Assembly: GCF_900142215.1 (NCBI RefSeq)
Contig: NZ_FRAC01000010.1
Span: forward strand, 283,025-347,024
Direction of reading: 5' to 3'
Length of the DNA: 64,000 nt
DNA from: Anaerocolumna jejuensis DSM 15929
Lineage (GTDB): Bacteria > Bacillota > Clostridia > Lachnospirales > Lachnospiraceae
The position numbers and the translations under genes are program-made. Of the stretch, positions 7,979-17,170 are shown piece by piece (the first letter of the stretch is position 1; each line of letters opens with the position of its first letter). Under the pieces are notes generated by a model. It made no database searches and was not told the DNA's origin. It worked only from the letters and a program-made list of their open reading frames with translations.

Positions 7979-9412
7979 ATGAAGAAAGGTTACAAATTAT
8001 TTGCACTCGTACTGGTACTGGTTATGATGGCAGGTACTTTAGCTGCATGCAGTGGGGATGATGCAAAGAATACGGTTAAAAATGCGGCTGAGGCAACACC
8101 GACGGCGACAACGAGCGGTGATGAGGGTAATAAAACTGCAGCTACCGATGAAAAAGCAGATGAAATTTATTACCTGAATTTTAAGCCTGAGATTGCGGAT
8201 ATTTATAATCAGATTGCGGCAGATTATGAGGCCGAAACAGGTGTTAAAGTCAAGGTTGTTACAGCTGCAAGCGGTACATATGAACAGACATTAAAATCCG
8301 AAATTGCCAAATCTGATCCGCCTACAATTTTCCAGATTAATGGACCGGTAGGGTATGAATCCTGGAAAGATTACTGTCTGGATTTAAAAGATACGAAGCT
8401 TTACAGCTACCTGACCGATAAAAGCCTGGCGGTAACCTCAGGTGAAGGGGTTTATGGTATTCCCTATGTTGTAGAAGGCTATGGCATCATTTACAATAAT
8501 GCCATTATGGAGAAATATTTTGCGTTACCTGACAAGGCTACAGATATTAAATCAATGGATCAGATTAACAATTTCGCCGCTCTGAAATCAGTAGCGGAGG
8601 ACATGACTGCCCATAAGGATGCACTTGGTATCGAGGGTGTTTTTGCTTCCACCTCATTAGGTGCCGGAGAGCAATGGAGATGGCAGACGCATCTTGCCAA
8701 TCTGCCCTTATATTATGAATTTAAAGATAATACTTCCTTTGACAACAGCATTCTTGCTGGTCTGGCAGCAAAGGAAATTGAATTTAAATATGCAGCAAAT
8801 TATAAAAACATTTTTGACCTTTATATTGATAACTCCTGTACCAAAAAAGGTCTTTTAGGAAGCAAGACAGTGAATGATTCCATGGCTGAGTTTGCACTTG
8901 GCAAGGCTGCAATGGTTCAAAATGGTAACTGGGCCTGGTCGCAAATAAGTACGGTAGACGGAAATGTGGTAAAGGAGGGTGACATTAAATTCATGCCCAT
9001 CTATACCGGAATGAGCGGAGAAGAAAAACAGGGCTTATGTATCGGTACAGAGAATTACTTTGCAGTCAATAATAAGGTTTCTGCCGCAAAGCAGAAGGCT
9101 TCCATCGATTTTATCGAATGGCTGTTTACCAGTGACAAAGGTAAGGATTATGTAACAAATAAATTAGGTTTTATTGCACCCTTCAATACCTTTACAGATG
9201 CTGAGAAACCGGCAGACCCTCTGGCGAAGGAAGTGTTAGCCTGGATGGAAAAAGGCACTGCCTCCGTTCCCTGGACCTTTGCGGCTTTCCCCAGCGAGGA
9301 TTTCAAAAACAGCTTTGGGGATGCACTTCTGGAGTATGTTCAGGGCAGCAAAACATGGGAAGATGTTGTAACAACAGTAAAAGAGTCCTGGAAATCTGAA
9401 AGGGCAAAATAG
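7979..9412 (+). CDS. Sugar ABC transporter, solute-binding lipoprotein
   Basis: Extracellular family 1 solute-binding protein of 477 residues. It begins with a lipoprotein signal peptide (charged MKKGYK, a hydrophobic core, then the lipobox LAAC with Cys at residue 24). A Thr/Ala/Gly-rich linker follows before the mature two-lobe binding domain (SYEQTLKSEI-like and NGNWAWSQIS motifs). It should be anchored on the outer face of the membrane and deliver a sugar or oligosaccharide to the two permeases that follow. AAAGGAGAGG stands 7 bases before the ATG. No enzyme gene is linked, so the substrate is open. Confidence 0.88.
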   Translation: MKKGYKLFALVLVLVMMAGTLAACSGDDAKNTVKNAAEATPTATTSGDEGNKTAATDEKADEIYYLNFKPEIADIYNQIAADYEAETGVKVKVVTAASGTYEQTLKSEIAKSDPPTIFQINGPVGYESWKDYCLDLKDTKLYSYLTDKSLAVTSGEGVYGIPYVVEGYGIIYNNAIMEKYFALPDKATDIKSMDQINNFAALKSVAEDMTAHKDALGIEGVFASTSLGAGEQWRWQTHLANLPLYYEFKDNTSFDNSILAGLAAKEIEFKYAANYKNIFDLYIDNSCTKKGLLGSKTVNDSMAEFALGKAAMVQNGNWAWSQISTVDGNVVKEGDIKFMPIYTGMSGEEKQGLCIGTENYFAVNNKVSAAKQKASIDFIEWLFTSDKGKDYVTNKLGFIAPFNTFTDAEKPADPLAKEVLAWMEKGTASVPWTFAAFPSEDFKNSFGDALLEYVQGSKTWEDVVTTVKESWKSERAK

Positions 9413-9440
9413 CTTTCTGATCAAAGCATAGGTTAACAAG

Positions 9441-9473
9441 GTACAGCTGCATATGGCGGGTATGCAGCTGTAT
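9441..9473 (+). other. Intercistronic hairpin between binding protein and permease
   Basis: Perfect 13-bp arms GTACAGCTGCATA / TATGCAGCTGTAT-type with a short loop and no T tract. It is likely an mRNA-stabilising or partial-stop hairpin that keeps binding-protein mRNA more abundant than permease mRNA. Confidence 0.55.
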
Positions 9474-9507
9474 CAGGTATTTACCACTTTACGATAGGAG
9501 AGAAAGC

Positions 9508-10350
9508 ATGCAAAGACATCATAATAAATATTTTCCGATATTTCTTTTACCTACCTTGATTGCTTTTACAATTGCCTTTCTGATTCCGTTTATTTTAGGA
9601 ATCATATTGTCCTTTACGGAATTTACTACAGTAATTGATGCCAGGTGGGTAGGGCTTAATAATTACAGAAAGGCATTTACAAATCAGGAATTTCTAAATG
9701 CTCTTTGGTTTACTGTGAGATTTGTAGTGGTTTCGGTAATCACAATTAATTTATTCGCTTTTTCTTTGGCGCTGCTTCTCACAAGAAAGGTTACAGGAAC
9801 CAATGTTTTTCGTACGGTATTTTTTATGCCAAATCTGATCGGAGGAATTGTCCTGGGATATATCTGGCAGACAATTATTAACGGTGTGCTGTACCATTAT
9901 GGTGTTACTTTGACCTACCGGCAGGAATATGGTTTCTGGGGACTGATTATACTGATGAACTGGCAGATGATAGGTTACATGATGGTTATTTATATTGCCG
10001 GAATCCAGAATATTTCCAGGGATATTACGGAGGCTGCCAGAATTGACGGAGCTGGTTCCTTCCAGATCCTAAAAAAAATCACCATTCCGTTAGTGATGCC
10101 TTCCGTAACAATCTGTATTTTTTTAACCATGTCAAATTCCTTTAAATTGTTTGACCAGAACCTTGCATTAACCGCCGGAGCACCTTCGAAAAAGACGGCA
10201 ATGTTAGCCCTGGATATTTTTAATACCTTTTACGGGTCCGTAGGCAGTGAGGGAGTTGGTCAGGCTAAGGCAGTGGTATTCTTTGTAATTGTGGCAGTCA
10301 TTGCATTTATCCAGTTGAGAATTACCAGGAGAAAGGAGTTGGAAAGCTGA
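9508..10350 (+). CDS. Sugar ABC transporter permease, MalF type
   Basis: Integral membrane permease of 280 residues with six hydrophobic segments. The conserved cytoplasmic EAA loop reads EAARIDGAGSFQILKKITIP (residues ~173-192), where the shared ATPase docks. It overlaps the next permease by one base (its TGA shares an A with the following ATG), so the two are translationally coupled. The start follows GGAGAG. No ATPase is encoded in this operon. In Firmicutes such importers usually borrow an MsmX-type ATPase encoded elsewhere. Confidence 0.9.
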   Translation: MQRHHNKYFPIFLLPTLIAFTIAFLIPFILGIILSFTEFTTVIDARWVGLNNYRKAFTNQEFLNALWFTVRFVVVSVITINLFAFSLALLLTRKVTGTNVFRTVFFMPNLIGGIVLGYIWQTIINGVLYHYGVTLTYRQEYGFWGLIILMNWQMIGYMMVIYIAGIQNISRDITEAARIDGAGSFQILKKITIPLVMPSVTICIFLTMSNSFKLFDQNLALTAGAPSKKTAMLALDIFNTFYGSVGSEGVGQAKAVVFFVIVAVIAFIQLRITRRKELES

Positions 10351-11195
10351 TGAGTGAAAAAAACGGCATTCGCAGTAAAAGCGACCTGCTTCTATTCTTT
10401 ATCCTGTTATTATTATCAGTTGTTTTTTTATCACCGATATTTATAGTGCTGATGAACTCATTCAAGGGGAAATTCTTTATTAGTGAGGCACCCTTTCAGC
10501 TTCTGACGAAAGAAACCTTTGTAGAATTGAAGAACTATGTAAGCGGAATTGAGAAAATAAATTTTTTTCATGCGGCAGGCTGGTCCTTCTTTATTACAAT
10601 TGCGTCGGTTGCCGTAATTCTGTTATTTACGTCCATGACCAGCTGGTATATCACCAGGGTAAAGAATAAAGTTACGAATTCCCTCTATTATATCTTTACT
10701 TTTTCAATGATCGTGCCATTCCAGATGGTTATGTTTACGCTGACAAAGGTTGCCAATGTGCTGCACCTGGATAACCCTGTGGGCCTCATTGTCATTTATC
10801 TGGGATTTGGAGCGGGCCTCTCTGTTTTTATGTTTTGCGGATTTGTAAAATCCATTCCCATTGAACTGGAGGAAGCAGCTATGATTGACGGCTGCAGCCC
10901 CCTGCAGACTTTTTTCCAGGTGGTAATGCCGGTATTAAAGCCAATCGTTGTGACAGTCGGAATCCTCAATACCATGTGGATATGGAATGATTATCTACTG
11001 CCATATCTGCTTATCGGAACAGAATATAAGACCATTCCGGTTGCAATTCAATATTTGAAGGGCGGTTATGGGTCAATTGATATGGGGGCCATGATGGCGA
11101 TGCTGGTATTGGCGATTATCCCCATTGTTATATTCTATATGACCTGCCAGAAATTCATCATTGAAGGTGTGGTTACAGGAGCAGTAAAAGGATAG
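10350..11195 (+). CDS. Sugar ABC transporter permease, MalG type
   Basis: Partner permease of 281 residues with six predicted membrane helices and the EAA loop EEAAMIDGCSPLQTFFQVVMP (approximately residues 171-191, broken here only by normal family variation). It begins inside the stop of the MalF-type gene, which indicates coupled synthesis of the heterodimer. It ends with the usual MalG-type tail KFIIEGVVTGAVKG. A LacI-family gene follows after 111 bases. Confidence 0.9.
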   Translation: MSEKNGIRSKSDLLLFFILLLLSVVFLSPIFIVLMNSFKGKFFISEAPFQLLTKETFVELKNYVSGIEKINFFHAAGWSFFITIASVAVILLFTSMTSWYITRVKNKVTNSLYYIFTFSMIVPFQMVMFTLTKVANVLHLDNPVGLIVIYLGFGAGLSVFMFCGFVKSIPIELEEAAMIDGCSPLQTFFQVVMPVLKPIVVTVGILNTMWIWNDYLLPYLLIGTEYKTIPVAIQYLKGGYGSIDMGAMMAMLVLAIIPIVIFYMTCQKFIIEGVVTGAVKG

Positions 11196-11306
11196 AATTT
11201 TTCCATACAATTCCATTCCGTAAGGCTATAATACATTGCTTTATTCTGTATTAATTGTTATAATCCTAAAGTAGGTACGTAAAATGTTTGCAAAGGAAGT
11301 AGAATA

Positions 11307-12353
11307 ATGGAGACTGCTACAATAAAGGATATAGCAAGGATTTGCGGAGTTGGTGTCAGTACCGTATCCAGGGCCATTAATAATCATCCGGATATTAATG
11401 AGAAAACCAAAAATTTAATAATGCAGACAATTGCGGAGCATAATTATATTCCAAATAATAGTGCAAGAAATCTGAAACGTTCAGAATCCAATACCATAGC
11501 CGTACTAATTAAAGGTATCAGCAATCCATTCTTTAACAATATGTTAAAAGTGCTGGAACATGAAATACATAGGAATAAATATTCCTTTCTTTTGCATCGG
11601 GTGGAAGAACAGGAGGATGAAATTGAGGTTGCACTTTTACTGGAAAAGGAAAAACGGTTAAAAGGAATTGTCTTTTTAGGAGGATATTTTTCCCACTCCG
11701 AAGAAAAATTAAACCAGCTGAAAGTACCATTTATCCTAAGTACGGGCGGTGTTACGGAAAAAATAGATAAGGAATGCTATTCCAGCGTTACGGTGGATGA
11801 TTATAAAGAAAGTTATAAAATGGCGGATTACCTGTGCAAGCTGGGACATAAGAGGATTGCAATCATTGCAGCCCCTCCGGAGGAGGAATGCATTGGTAAA
11901 TTAAGATTACAGGGATATCTTAAGGCCCTGGAAGACAATCAGATACCCTGTGACCCAAATTTGGTCCGCTATAAAAGGGATAATACCTTAGATACCTTTT
12001 CCATGAAATATGGATACGAAGTCACCAAAGAGCTGCTTCAGGCCGAAAAGGAGTTTACCGCCGTGTTTGCCATATCCGACAGTATTGCCGTGGGAGCCTG
12101 TAAGGCTATCTCGGAAGCGGGAAAGAATATCCCGGAGGATTATTCGGTAGCCGGATACGATGGAATGGACATTGCGTTTTACTATATTCCATCCATTACT
12201 ACAATCCGTCAGCCGGTGGAAGAGATGGCAGAAGAGACAATACGGATATTATTTGACATTATTGAATACGGAAGTACAAATATAAGAAAAGACTTCCCGG
12301 CAGAGCTGGTAATTGGGCAGTCTACGAAGAGTTTGATTAAAGCGGAAATGTAA
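11307..12353 (+). CDS. LacI-family transcriptional regulator
   Basis: Repressor-type protein of 348 residues. The N-terminal helix-turn-helix and hinge are clear (TIKDIARICGVGVSTVSRA, residues 4-22, then the hinge around NNSARNLK). The remainder is a periplasmic-binding-protein-like effector domain (FAISDSIAVGACKA and the PEDYSVAGYDG motif). It most likely controls the upstream importer through the palindrome at 7883-7916, releasing it when a sugar binds. A TATAAT-like stretch in 11257-11266 suggests its own promoter. The sugar ligand is unknown. Confidence 0.92.
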   Translation: METATIKDIARICGVGVSTVSRAINNHPDINEKTKNLIMQTIAEHNYIPNNSARNLKRSESNTIAVLIKGISNPFFNNMLKVLEHEIHRNKYSFLLHRVEEQEDEIEVALLLEKEKRLKGIVFLGGYFSHSEEKLNQLKVPFILSTGGVTEKIDKECYSSVTVDDYKESYKMADYLCKLGHKRIAIIAAPPEEECIGKLRLQGYLKALEDNQIPCDPNLVRYKRDNTLDTFSMKYGYEVTKELLQAEKEFTAVFAISDSIAVGACKAISEAGKNIPEDYSVAGYDGMDIAFYYIPSITTIRQPVEEMAEETIRILFDIIEYGSTNIRKDFPAELVIGQSTKSLIKAEM

Positions 12354-12683
12354 TGAGCATACAGGATAGCAGTGTTTGATTAAGCGCTGATATATTGTAG
12401 GTAATAGGATACCATGAAATAGAAAATAAATTGAGAAGGCTGGAAGCTGGTTTAGAAGCTGCCAGCCTTAAGTGTGTAAACATTTTTAAGTAAATATCTT
12501 GTTCCGGGCAACTGCGCAACTGCTGAGGTTTTAATTTTTAACAAGAGAGTCTTTAATTTACTGCTCTTCTGCTGGAATATTATGACATCTGATATATAAT
12601 TTAATTAAAACATGGTATTTTATGGAATTAATTTTATACTATGTATTGGCATATGCAATAAAGTAGGAATTTAAAGGAGTAAA

Positions 12684-12810
12684 ATGATAGAGTGCCAGAA
12701 CTGTAAAAATGAAGTTTCAGATAATGATTTATATTGTATCAAAAGTCCGTTATTATGATGAATTAGCTTGTGAGACCGAAGCAAGATTAGATTATGAAGA
12801 CGGATATTAA
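12684..12810 (+). pseudogene. Zinc-ribbon gene fragment, frameshifted
   Basis: An ATG with AAAGGAG before it opens MIECQNCKNEVSDNDLYCIK, the start of a zinc-ribbon protein (CQNC plus a Cys further on), but stops after 24 codons. A shifted frame continues YYDELACETEARLDYEDGY to a stop at 12808. The rest of 12354-12680 shows no gene. Confidence 0.5.
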
Positions 12811-12952
12811 TAAGAATAAAAAACAGGTTTGATTAATAGTTTGAAAAATAATACCTATAGGAAAAAGTCCCTATTTCACTTTATATTTTACCAATTTTTG
12901 ACGACATATAATTATATTTGTCCATAAATTGGATTCCATGAGGAGGAACAAA

Positions 12953-13071
12953 CATAGGATTATTTTCAGGTAAAACCCAAACACCAAATATTGATATAGT
13001 TATGTGGTTATGGGATGAAATTGGCGATTGATGACAATCCTGCAAATATGCTATATGAGTATCAAATCTGA
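12953..13071 (+). pseudogene. Decayed gene remnant
   Basis: After GAGGAGG at 12941-12947 a frame without a usable start codon reads FSGKTQTPNIDIVMWLWDE and stops at 13029. A one-base shift restores DDNPANMLYEYQI to a stop at 13069. Both parts look like real protein sequence, so this is probably a broken small gene. I do not recognise the family. Confidence 0.4.
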
Positions 13072-13140
13072 ATCAACATGAAGAACGAGAAAGGAGCCTC
13101 GACTTTCTTGATTCAGAGAAGTTAAGAGAGAGGTAAGAAC

Positions 13141-13887
13141 ATGGGAACGAAAATGAGGAAGTTATTTGATTATTTTTTGATTTTTGTCGCATTAATCATC
13201 ACATTGCTGTTTTATTTTAATTTTGATTTAGAAGGAATTCTTTGGGACAGGCGTGAACAGACAGTCATAAGTACAGATCAGTTAAAAGCAGATACCACTG
13301 TAGATTATATTGGACTGACAGCAGGAGATGATATCCCATTATTAAAGACGGGACAAGATTGGGAAAATGTCTTGAACTATAGTACATATGTAACGGTGGT
13401 ACCGGTAAGTATTAAAAAAACAAATGTTTACAGTTTGGCTACATGGGTTGGATATTTTAAAAAACGCAGTTCAGGTGCAGATGGTAGGAGATTGGCCGAA
13501 GCAGAAAAAAATATTTTTGATTATTCTGCAGATTATAATCCCTATTACATCATCGAATTACAGGACGGCACCCGTTTACTGGCTCAAATGACCCGAGGTA
13601 TCGCAAAACAAATTGAAAATGGGAAAAAAGTAAAACTCCCACTTGGACAGAAGGTCGGAATTACAAAGACAGCAAAGACATTATTGAAACCAATATGTGA
13701 GAAATTGGATGTAACGTCAGAGGGTGTTCTTTACACTATCGACAATAATTGGTCATCAAAAAATGCAGATAATATTATGTTTGGAAAGTATGCTATTGCG
13801 TTTGTAGGATGGATTTTACTTTCGATTATTTTACAGACAATAGCAGATAAAATAATACCAAAACACAAGGAAAAATATGACATTTGA
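13141..13887 (+). CDS. Unknown two-pass membrane protein
   Basis: A 248-residue protein with one hydrophobic segment near the N-terminus (residues ~9-28, FDYFLIFVALIITLLFYF) and one near the C-terminus (~221-239). The 190-residue domain between them is polar and probably extracellular, rich in Asp, Lys and Tyr. GAGAGG precedes the ATG. I recognise no family. It lies among decayed genes and has its own terminator at 13977-14003, which suggests an accessory gene acquired with this patch. Confidence 0.6.
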   Translation: MGTKMRKLFDYFLIFVALIITLLFYFNFDLEGILWDRREQTVISTDQLKADTTVDYIGLTAGDDIPLLKTGQDWENVLNYSTYVTVVPVSIKKTNVYSLATWVGYFKKRSSGADGRRLAEAEKNIFDYSADYNPYYIIELQDGTRLLAQMTRGIAKQIENGKKVKLPLGQKVGITKTAKTLLKPICEKLDVTSEGVLYTIDNNWSSKNADNIMFGKYAIAFVGWILLSIILQTIADKIIPKHKEKYDI

Positions 13888-13976
13888 CCGATACAGTAAT
13901 AGAACTTGCAACAGCTGATGTTATATTATAGGATAGAAATATTTTGAAAGAAGAAATTCAGAACAATATTAAATTA

Positions 13977-14004
13977 AGCACTCAATAATATGAGTGCTTT
14001 TATT
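13977..14004 (+). terminator. Intrinsic terminator
   Basis: 9-bp arms AAGCACTCA / TGAGTGCTT with a 5-base loop, followed by TTATTATT. Confidence 0.75.
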
Positions 14005-14046
14005 ATTGGTTGATGTTTGGGTTATTAGTTCTACCAACTAAAAAAT

Positions 14047-14217
14047 CTATAGAAACATTGTAAACATAGCGATAGATATAAGATTGTCATATGTCGGTTT
14101 TGAATCACCAGCTTCCAATCTTTGATATTGTCTTTCAGTAATACTATATTTAAAGGTCACTTGAGTGATTTTATTAACAAATTCTTTCAATGTAAGACTT
14201 TCTACTGATAAAACCAA
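14047..14217 (-). pseudogene. Fragment of an XRE-type DNA-binding protein
   Basis: A minus-strand frame encodes a helix-turn-helix of the Cro/CI type (TERQYQRLEAGDSKPTYDNL) preceded by a plausible first helix, but lacks an own start codon. The open frame upstream only runs into the tRNA gene. It is best read as a truncated repressor, possibly from a mobile element that inserted next to the tRNA. Confidence 0.45.
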
Positions 14218-14218
14218 C

Positions 14219-14249
14219 AAAAAAAACACTACCATAATCTGATAGTGTT
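14219..14249 (-). terminator. Terminator of tRNA-Trp
   Basis: On the minus strand arms AACACTATC and a near complement close a hairpin followed by eight T residues, directly after the tRNA 3' end. Confidence 0.75.
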
Positions 14250-14252
14250 CAA

Positions 14253-14323
14253 CAGGGGATGAGAGAATCGAACTCCCGCTAAAGGTTTTGGAGACCCTTG
14301 TCATACCATTTGACCAATCCCCT
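14253..14323 (-). tRNA. trnW: tRNA-Trp (CCA)
   Basis: The 71-nt minus-strand sequence folds as a cloverleaf. The 7-bp acceptor is AGGGGAT / ATCCCCT, the D stem is GTCA / TGAC, and the anticodon stem is AGGGT / ACCTT around the loop CTCCAAA, with anticodon CCA. The T arm has the TTCGATT loop. The discriminator base is G. The 3' CCA is not encoded. Confidence 0.93.
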
Positions 14324-14392
14324 AAATATTTGCCATGCTCTCTGCACTGCCCTTATATATTATAATAAATTGTGTCAATTGTCAAGAAAATT

Positions 14393-16963
14393 TTATGATA
14401 AATTTACAGATTCCGAGTTTCCATAGCTCGTTTCAGAGGATGCTTTGGAAGCGGAGGCAGGGTCATTAAACTCTGAATCTGCAGGATCTGGCATTAAGGT
14501 TTCAAGGAGTATGTGAGGCAGCAGCGGCTTACTGTAGATATAGCCTTGTATGATGTCGCACCTGTTCTTTCTTAAGACTTCCAGCTGTTCAATTCTTTCA
14601 ACACCTTCCGCAATAACCTCAAGCTTCATACTGTGGGCAAGATTGATAATACCGGAAGCAATACGGGCATCCTTTTCGTTGCTGCAGATATTGTTGACAA
14701 AGGACTTGTCCATCTTAAGGGTATCGATGGGCATATTGGTCAGATAATTTAAAGAGGAGTAGCCGGTACCAAAGTCATCCAGTGAAATCAGTATGCCCAG
14801 CTCCTGTAAGGAGGATAGTTGTACCGAGGCATTGGATAAGGAGGATACAAGGGTGCTTTCTGTTACCTCCAATTCCAGATTTCCGGCAGGCAGGCCGGTT
14901 TCTTCCAGGATGTTCTGTATGATTTCTATAAAGTTTGCCTTGCTTAACTGCACACTGGATATATTCACGGAAACAGTCAGGGAATCAAAGCCGCTGTCAA
15001 TCAGCTTTTTGTTAAAAAGACAGGCTTCTCTTAATATCCATTCTCCCAGCTCTGTTATCATACCGCTTTCTTCCGCAATGGGGATAAATTCCTGGGGATA
15101 CAGCTCCCCCAGCTTTGGATTGCGTATACGCATAAGCGCCTCAAAGCCTGTCATCTTTTCCTTGCGGATATTGTACTGGGGCTGGTATACCACGTAGACT
15201 TCCTCATTGGCTATTGCATGGCGCAAAACCTCGGTAATCAATGAATTCCGGTTTAATTCCTCCTCCATGGTCACGTCAAAGAGGGTGTATTTATTCTTTC
15301 CCGTATCCTTTGATTTGTACATGGCTATATCGGCATTTTTAATCAGGGAATTATGGGTAAGGCCATTTTTGGGGTAGAGGGCAATACCGATGCTGAGGGA
15401 AACATATATTGCCTCCTCATTAATGTGAAAGGGCGTTTTTAGGGACTCTATGATGGCAGCGGCAAAGTCCGTAGCTTCTTTCTCATTGTCCAGGTTCTCA
15501 CGAAAGAGCAGGAACTCATCCCCCCCTGCCCTTGCAAGAATATCGTCATTGGCAGTCAGGGAAAGGAGGTGGGCAGCGGTCTGGGATAAGAGGTTATCAC
15601 CATATTCATGGCCCAGTGTATCGTTAACAGTCTTGAAATCATCCAAATCTACAAAATAAACAGCGTGCAGCCTATTGGAGCCCGGAGAGGCGGAAATGGC
15701 CTGGTTCACCCTTTCAATAAAAGCCATTTTATTGGGAAGGTCCGTAAGCACATCATGATAGGCAAGATATTCTATGTGGTTGTAATTCTGGCGAAGCTGA
15801 TCTTCCTTGATAATAAGCTCCTCATGCATGGCTGCCAGCTCATTATAGCTGTTTCTTACGATATGCAGCATTTTATTTAAGTTTCTTGAAAGCTCTCCAA
15901 ATTCATTCCGTGATTTGATATTGCTCTGGGCTTTTAAATTTCCTTCCGAAGCCGTTCGGAGGGTGTTCTTCAGCTCCAGAATAGGCTCCGTATAAAAGGT
16001 CGCGATTTTATCGCTTGCCAGGAGCATAACCAAAGAGCAGACTGCAATACCTGTCATAAATATGTATAGTATAATTCTTGCCAGACTGGTGACGGCACTG
16101 GTATCCCGTTTCATAACAAGGACCCAGCCCATATCCTTTAGGATACTGTATCCGTAAATAGTATCAGTGGATTCAAAGGTATACTGAAAGCTCCCGGTTT
16201 CTTCTGCTTTTCCGCTGTAGTAATCCGTTACCAGGCGGCTTAAATGGTCATCTTTAATATTTGTACCGATATATCTGCTATTGGGATGAAAGATGTAATT
16301 GCCGTATTTATCAAGGCAGAAAGTATAGCTGCCCTTGCCGGCGGTCATTGAATTTAAGTAGGTATCAAGACTTGAGAGGTCCAGGGTGCCGACCAGATAC
16401 CCAAGAATTTTTTTGTGATTGTTCCGGTCCTTAATGGGACAGCCTATTTCAATAAAGTAATGATAGGAACCGTCTGTCAGTTTTTTCTTTAAGATTCCGC
16501 TGACAGCATTTGCATTGTTTCCGGTTGCTCTCATATAGGTCAAGGACAGGTTGTCCGGCGCTTTTGTATTTATGTCATAGCGGTCAGTGCTTAGGATTAC
16601 GGAATTGCTTTTATCAAAGACCTTTATATTCTGAAAATAGGACAGGGTCCTGCTGCGTCTGTTAAGGAGCTCCATTGCATTGCCATACAGGGGACTGCCA
16701 GATTTTGAAGCAGACTTCGTCAGGGCAAAGGAGGCATACTCATAGATGCTGCTCTCCTGAGCCAGGAGATGAGCTTCTGTTTGTCTGCTCTCTAACAGTG
16801 CCTTAAGGCCTTGGCTGTTGGTTGATGCCGTTTGTTTTAAATTAACCTTCTCTGCCGAAATAAGCCTGTCAGATATCATATGAAAGGATAATACTGACAG
16901 AAGAATAATTGGCAGGAGTGATAATACAAATAACGTAACCCTGAGATTATTCCTAATAGACAT
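14393..16963 (-). CDS. Membrane GGDEF-EAL cyclic-di-GMP enzyme with Cache sensor
   Basis: An 856-residue signalling protein. The start at 16963 (MSIRNN) has GAAAGAAG upstream; an in-frame ATG at 17023 is an alternative. Order: TM helix (~8-27), extracellular double-Cache-like sensor (~35-285), second TM helix, HAMP-like linker, GGDEF domain with intact ARAGGDEF, and EAL domain with GFEALMRI, DDFGTGYSSL and QGYIYSKPL motifs. Both catalytic motifs look intact, so it may make and degrade c-di-GMP. No RxxD inhibitory site is seen five residues before GGDEF. The gene is monocistronic and faces tgt. Confidence 0.92.
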   Translation of the reverse strand: MSIRNNLRVTLFVLSLLPIILLSVLSFHMISDRLISAEKVNLKQTASTNSQGLKALLESRQTEAHLLAQESSIYEYASFALTKSASKSGSPLYGNAMELLNRRSRTLSYFQNIKVFDKSNSVILSTDRYDINTKAPDNLSLTYMRATGNNANAVSGILKKKLTDGSYHYFIEIGCPIKDRNNHKKILGYLVGTLDLSSLDTYLNSMTAGKGSYTFCLDKYGNYIFHPNSRYIGTNIKDDHLSRLVTDYYSGKAEETGSFQYTFESTDTIYGYSILKDMGWVLVMKRDTSAVTSLARIILYIFMTGIAVCSLVMLLASDKIATFYTEPILELKNTLRTASEGNLKAQSNIKSRNEFGELSRNLNKMLHIVRNSYNELAAMHEELIIKEDQLRQNYNHIEYLAYHDVLTDLPNKMAFIERVNQAISASPGSNRLHAVYFVDLDDFKTVNDTLGHEYGDNLLSQTAAHLLSLTANDDILARAGGDEFLLFRENLDNEKEATDFAAAIIESLKTPFHINEEAIYVSLSIGIALYPKNGLTHNSLIKNADIAMYKSKDTGKNKYTLFDVTMEEELNRNSLITEVLRHAIANEEVYVVYQPQYNIRKEKMTGFEALMRIRNPKLGELYPQEFIPIAEESGMITELGEWILREACLFNKKLIDSGFDSLTVSVNISSVQLSKANFIEIIQNILEETGLPAGNLELEVTESTLVSSLSNASVQLSSLQELGILISLDDFGTGYSSLNYLTNMPIDTLKMDKSFVNNICSNEKDARIASGIINLAHSMKLEVIAEGVERIEQLEVLRKNRCDIIQGYIYSKPLLPHILLETLMPDPADSEFNDPASASKASSETSYGNSESVNLS

Positions 16964-17101
16964 AACGGTCTTCTTTCTAATGTAATTATTTAACATATTA
17001 CCAAAAATGGGGCAAAAAAGCAATAAAATTGGTAATAATACTATAAATTTTAGTTGAAAAAGCTTGCGGTAACAGGTATACTTGTACAGTAGTTACCTTA
17101 A

Positions 17102-17121
17102 CTGCTGTTTTGAAACAGCAG
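17102..17121 (+). other. Leader hairpin before tgt
   Basis: Perfect 9-bp arms CTGCTGTTT / AAACAGCAG with a 2-base loop followed by ACTTTTCTT, 50 bases before the tgt start. It could be a terminator of a short upstream transcript or an attenuator. No queuosine-type riboswitch was recognised. Confidence 0.4.
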
Positions 17122-17170
17122 ACTTTTCTTACTTAAATGGAATTACAGGAAAAACAGAACGGAGAATACA

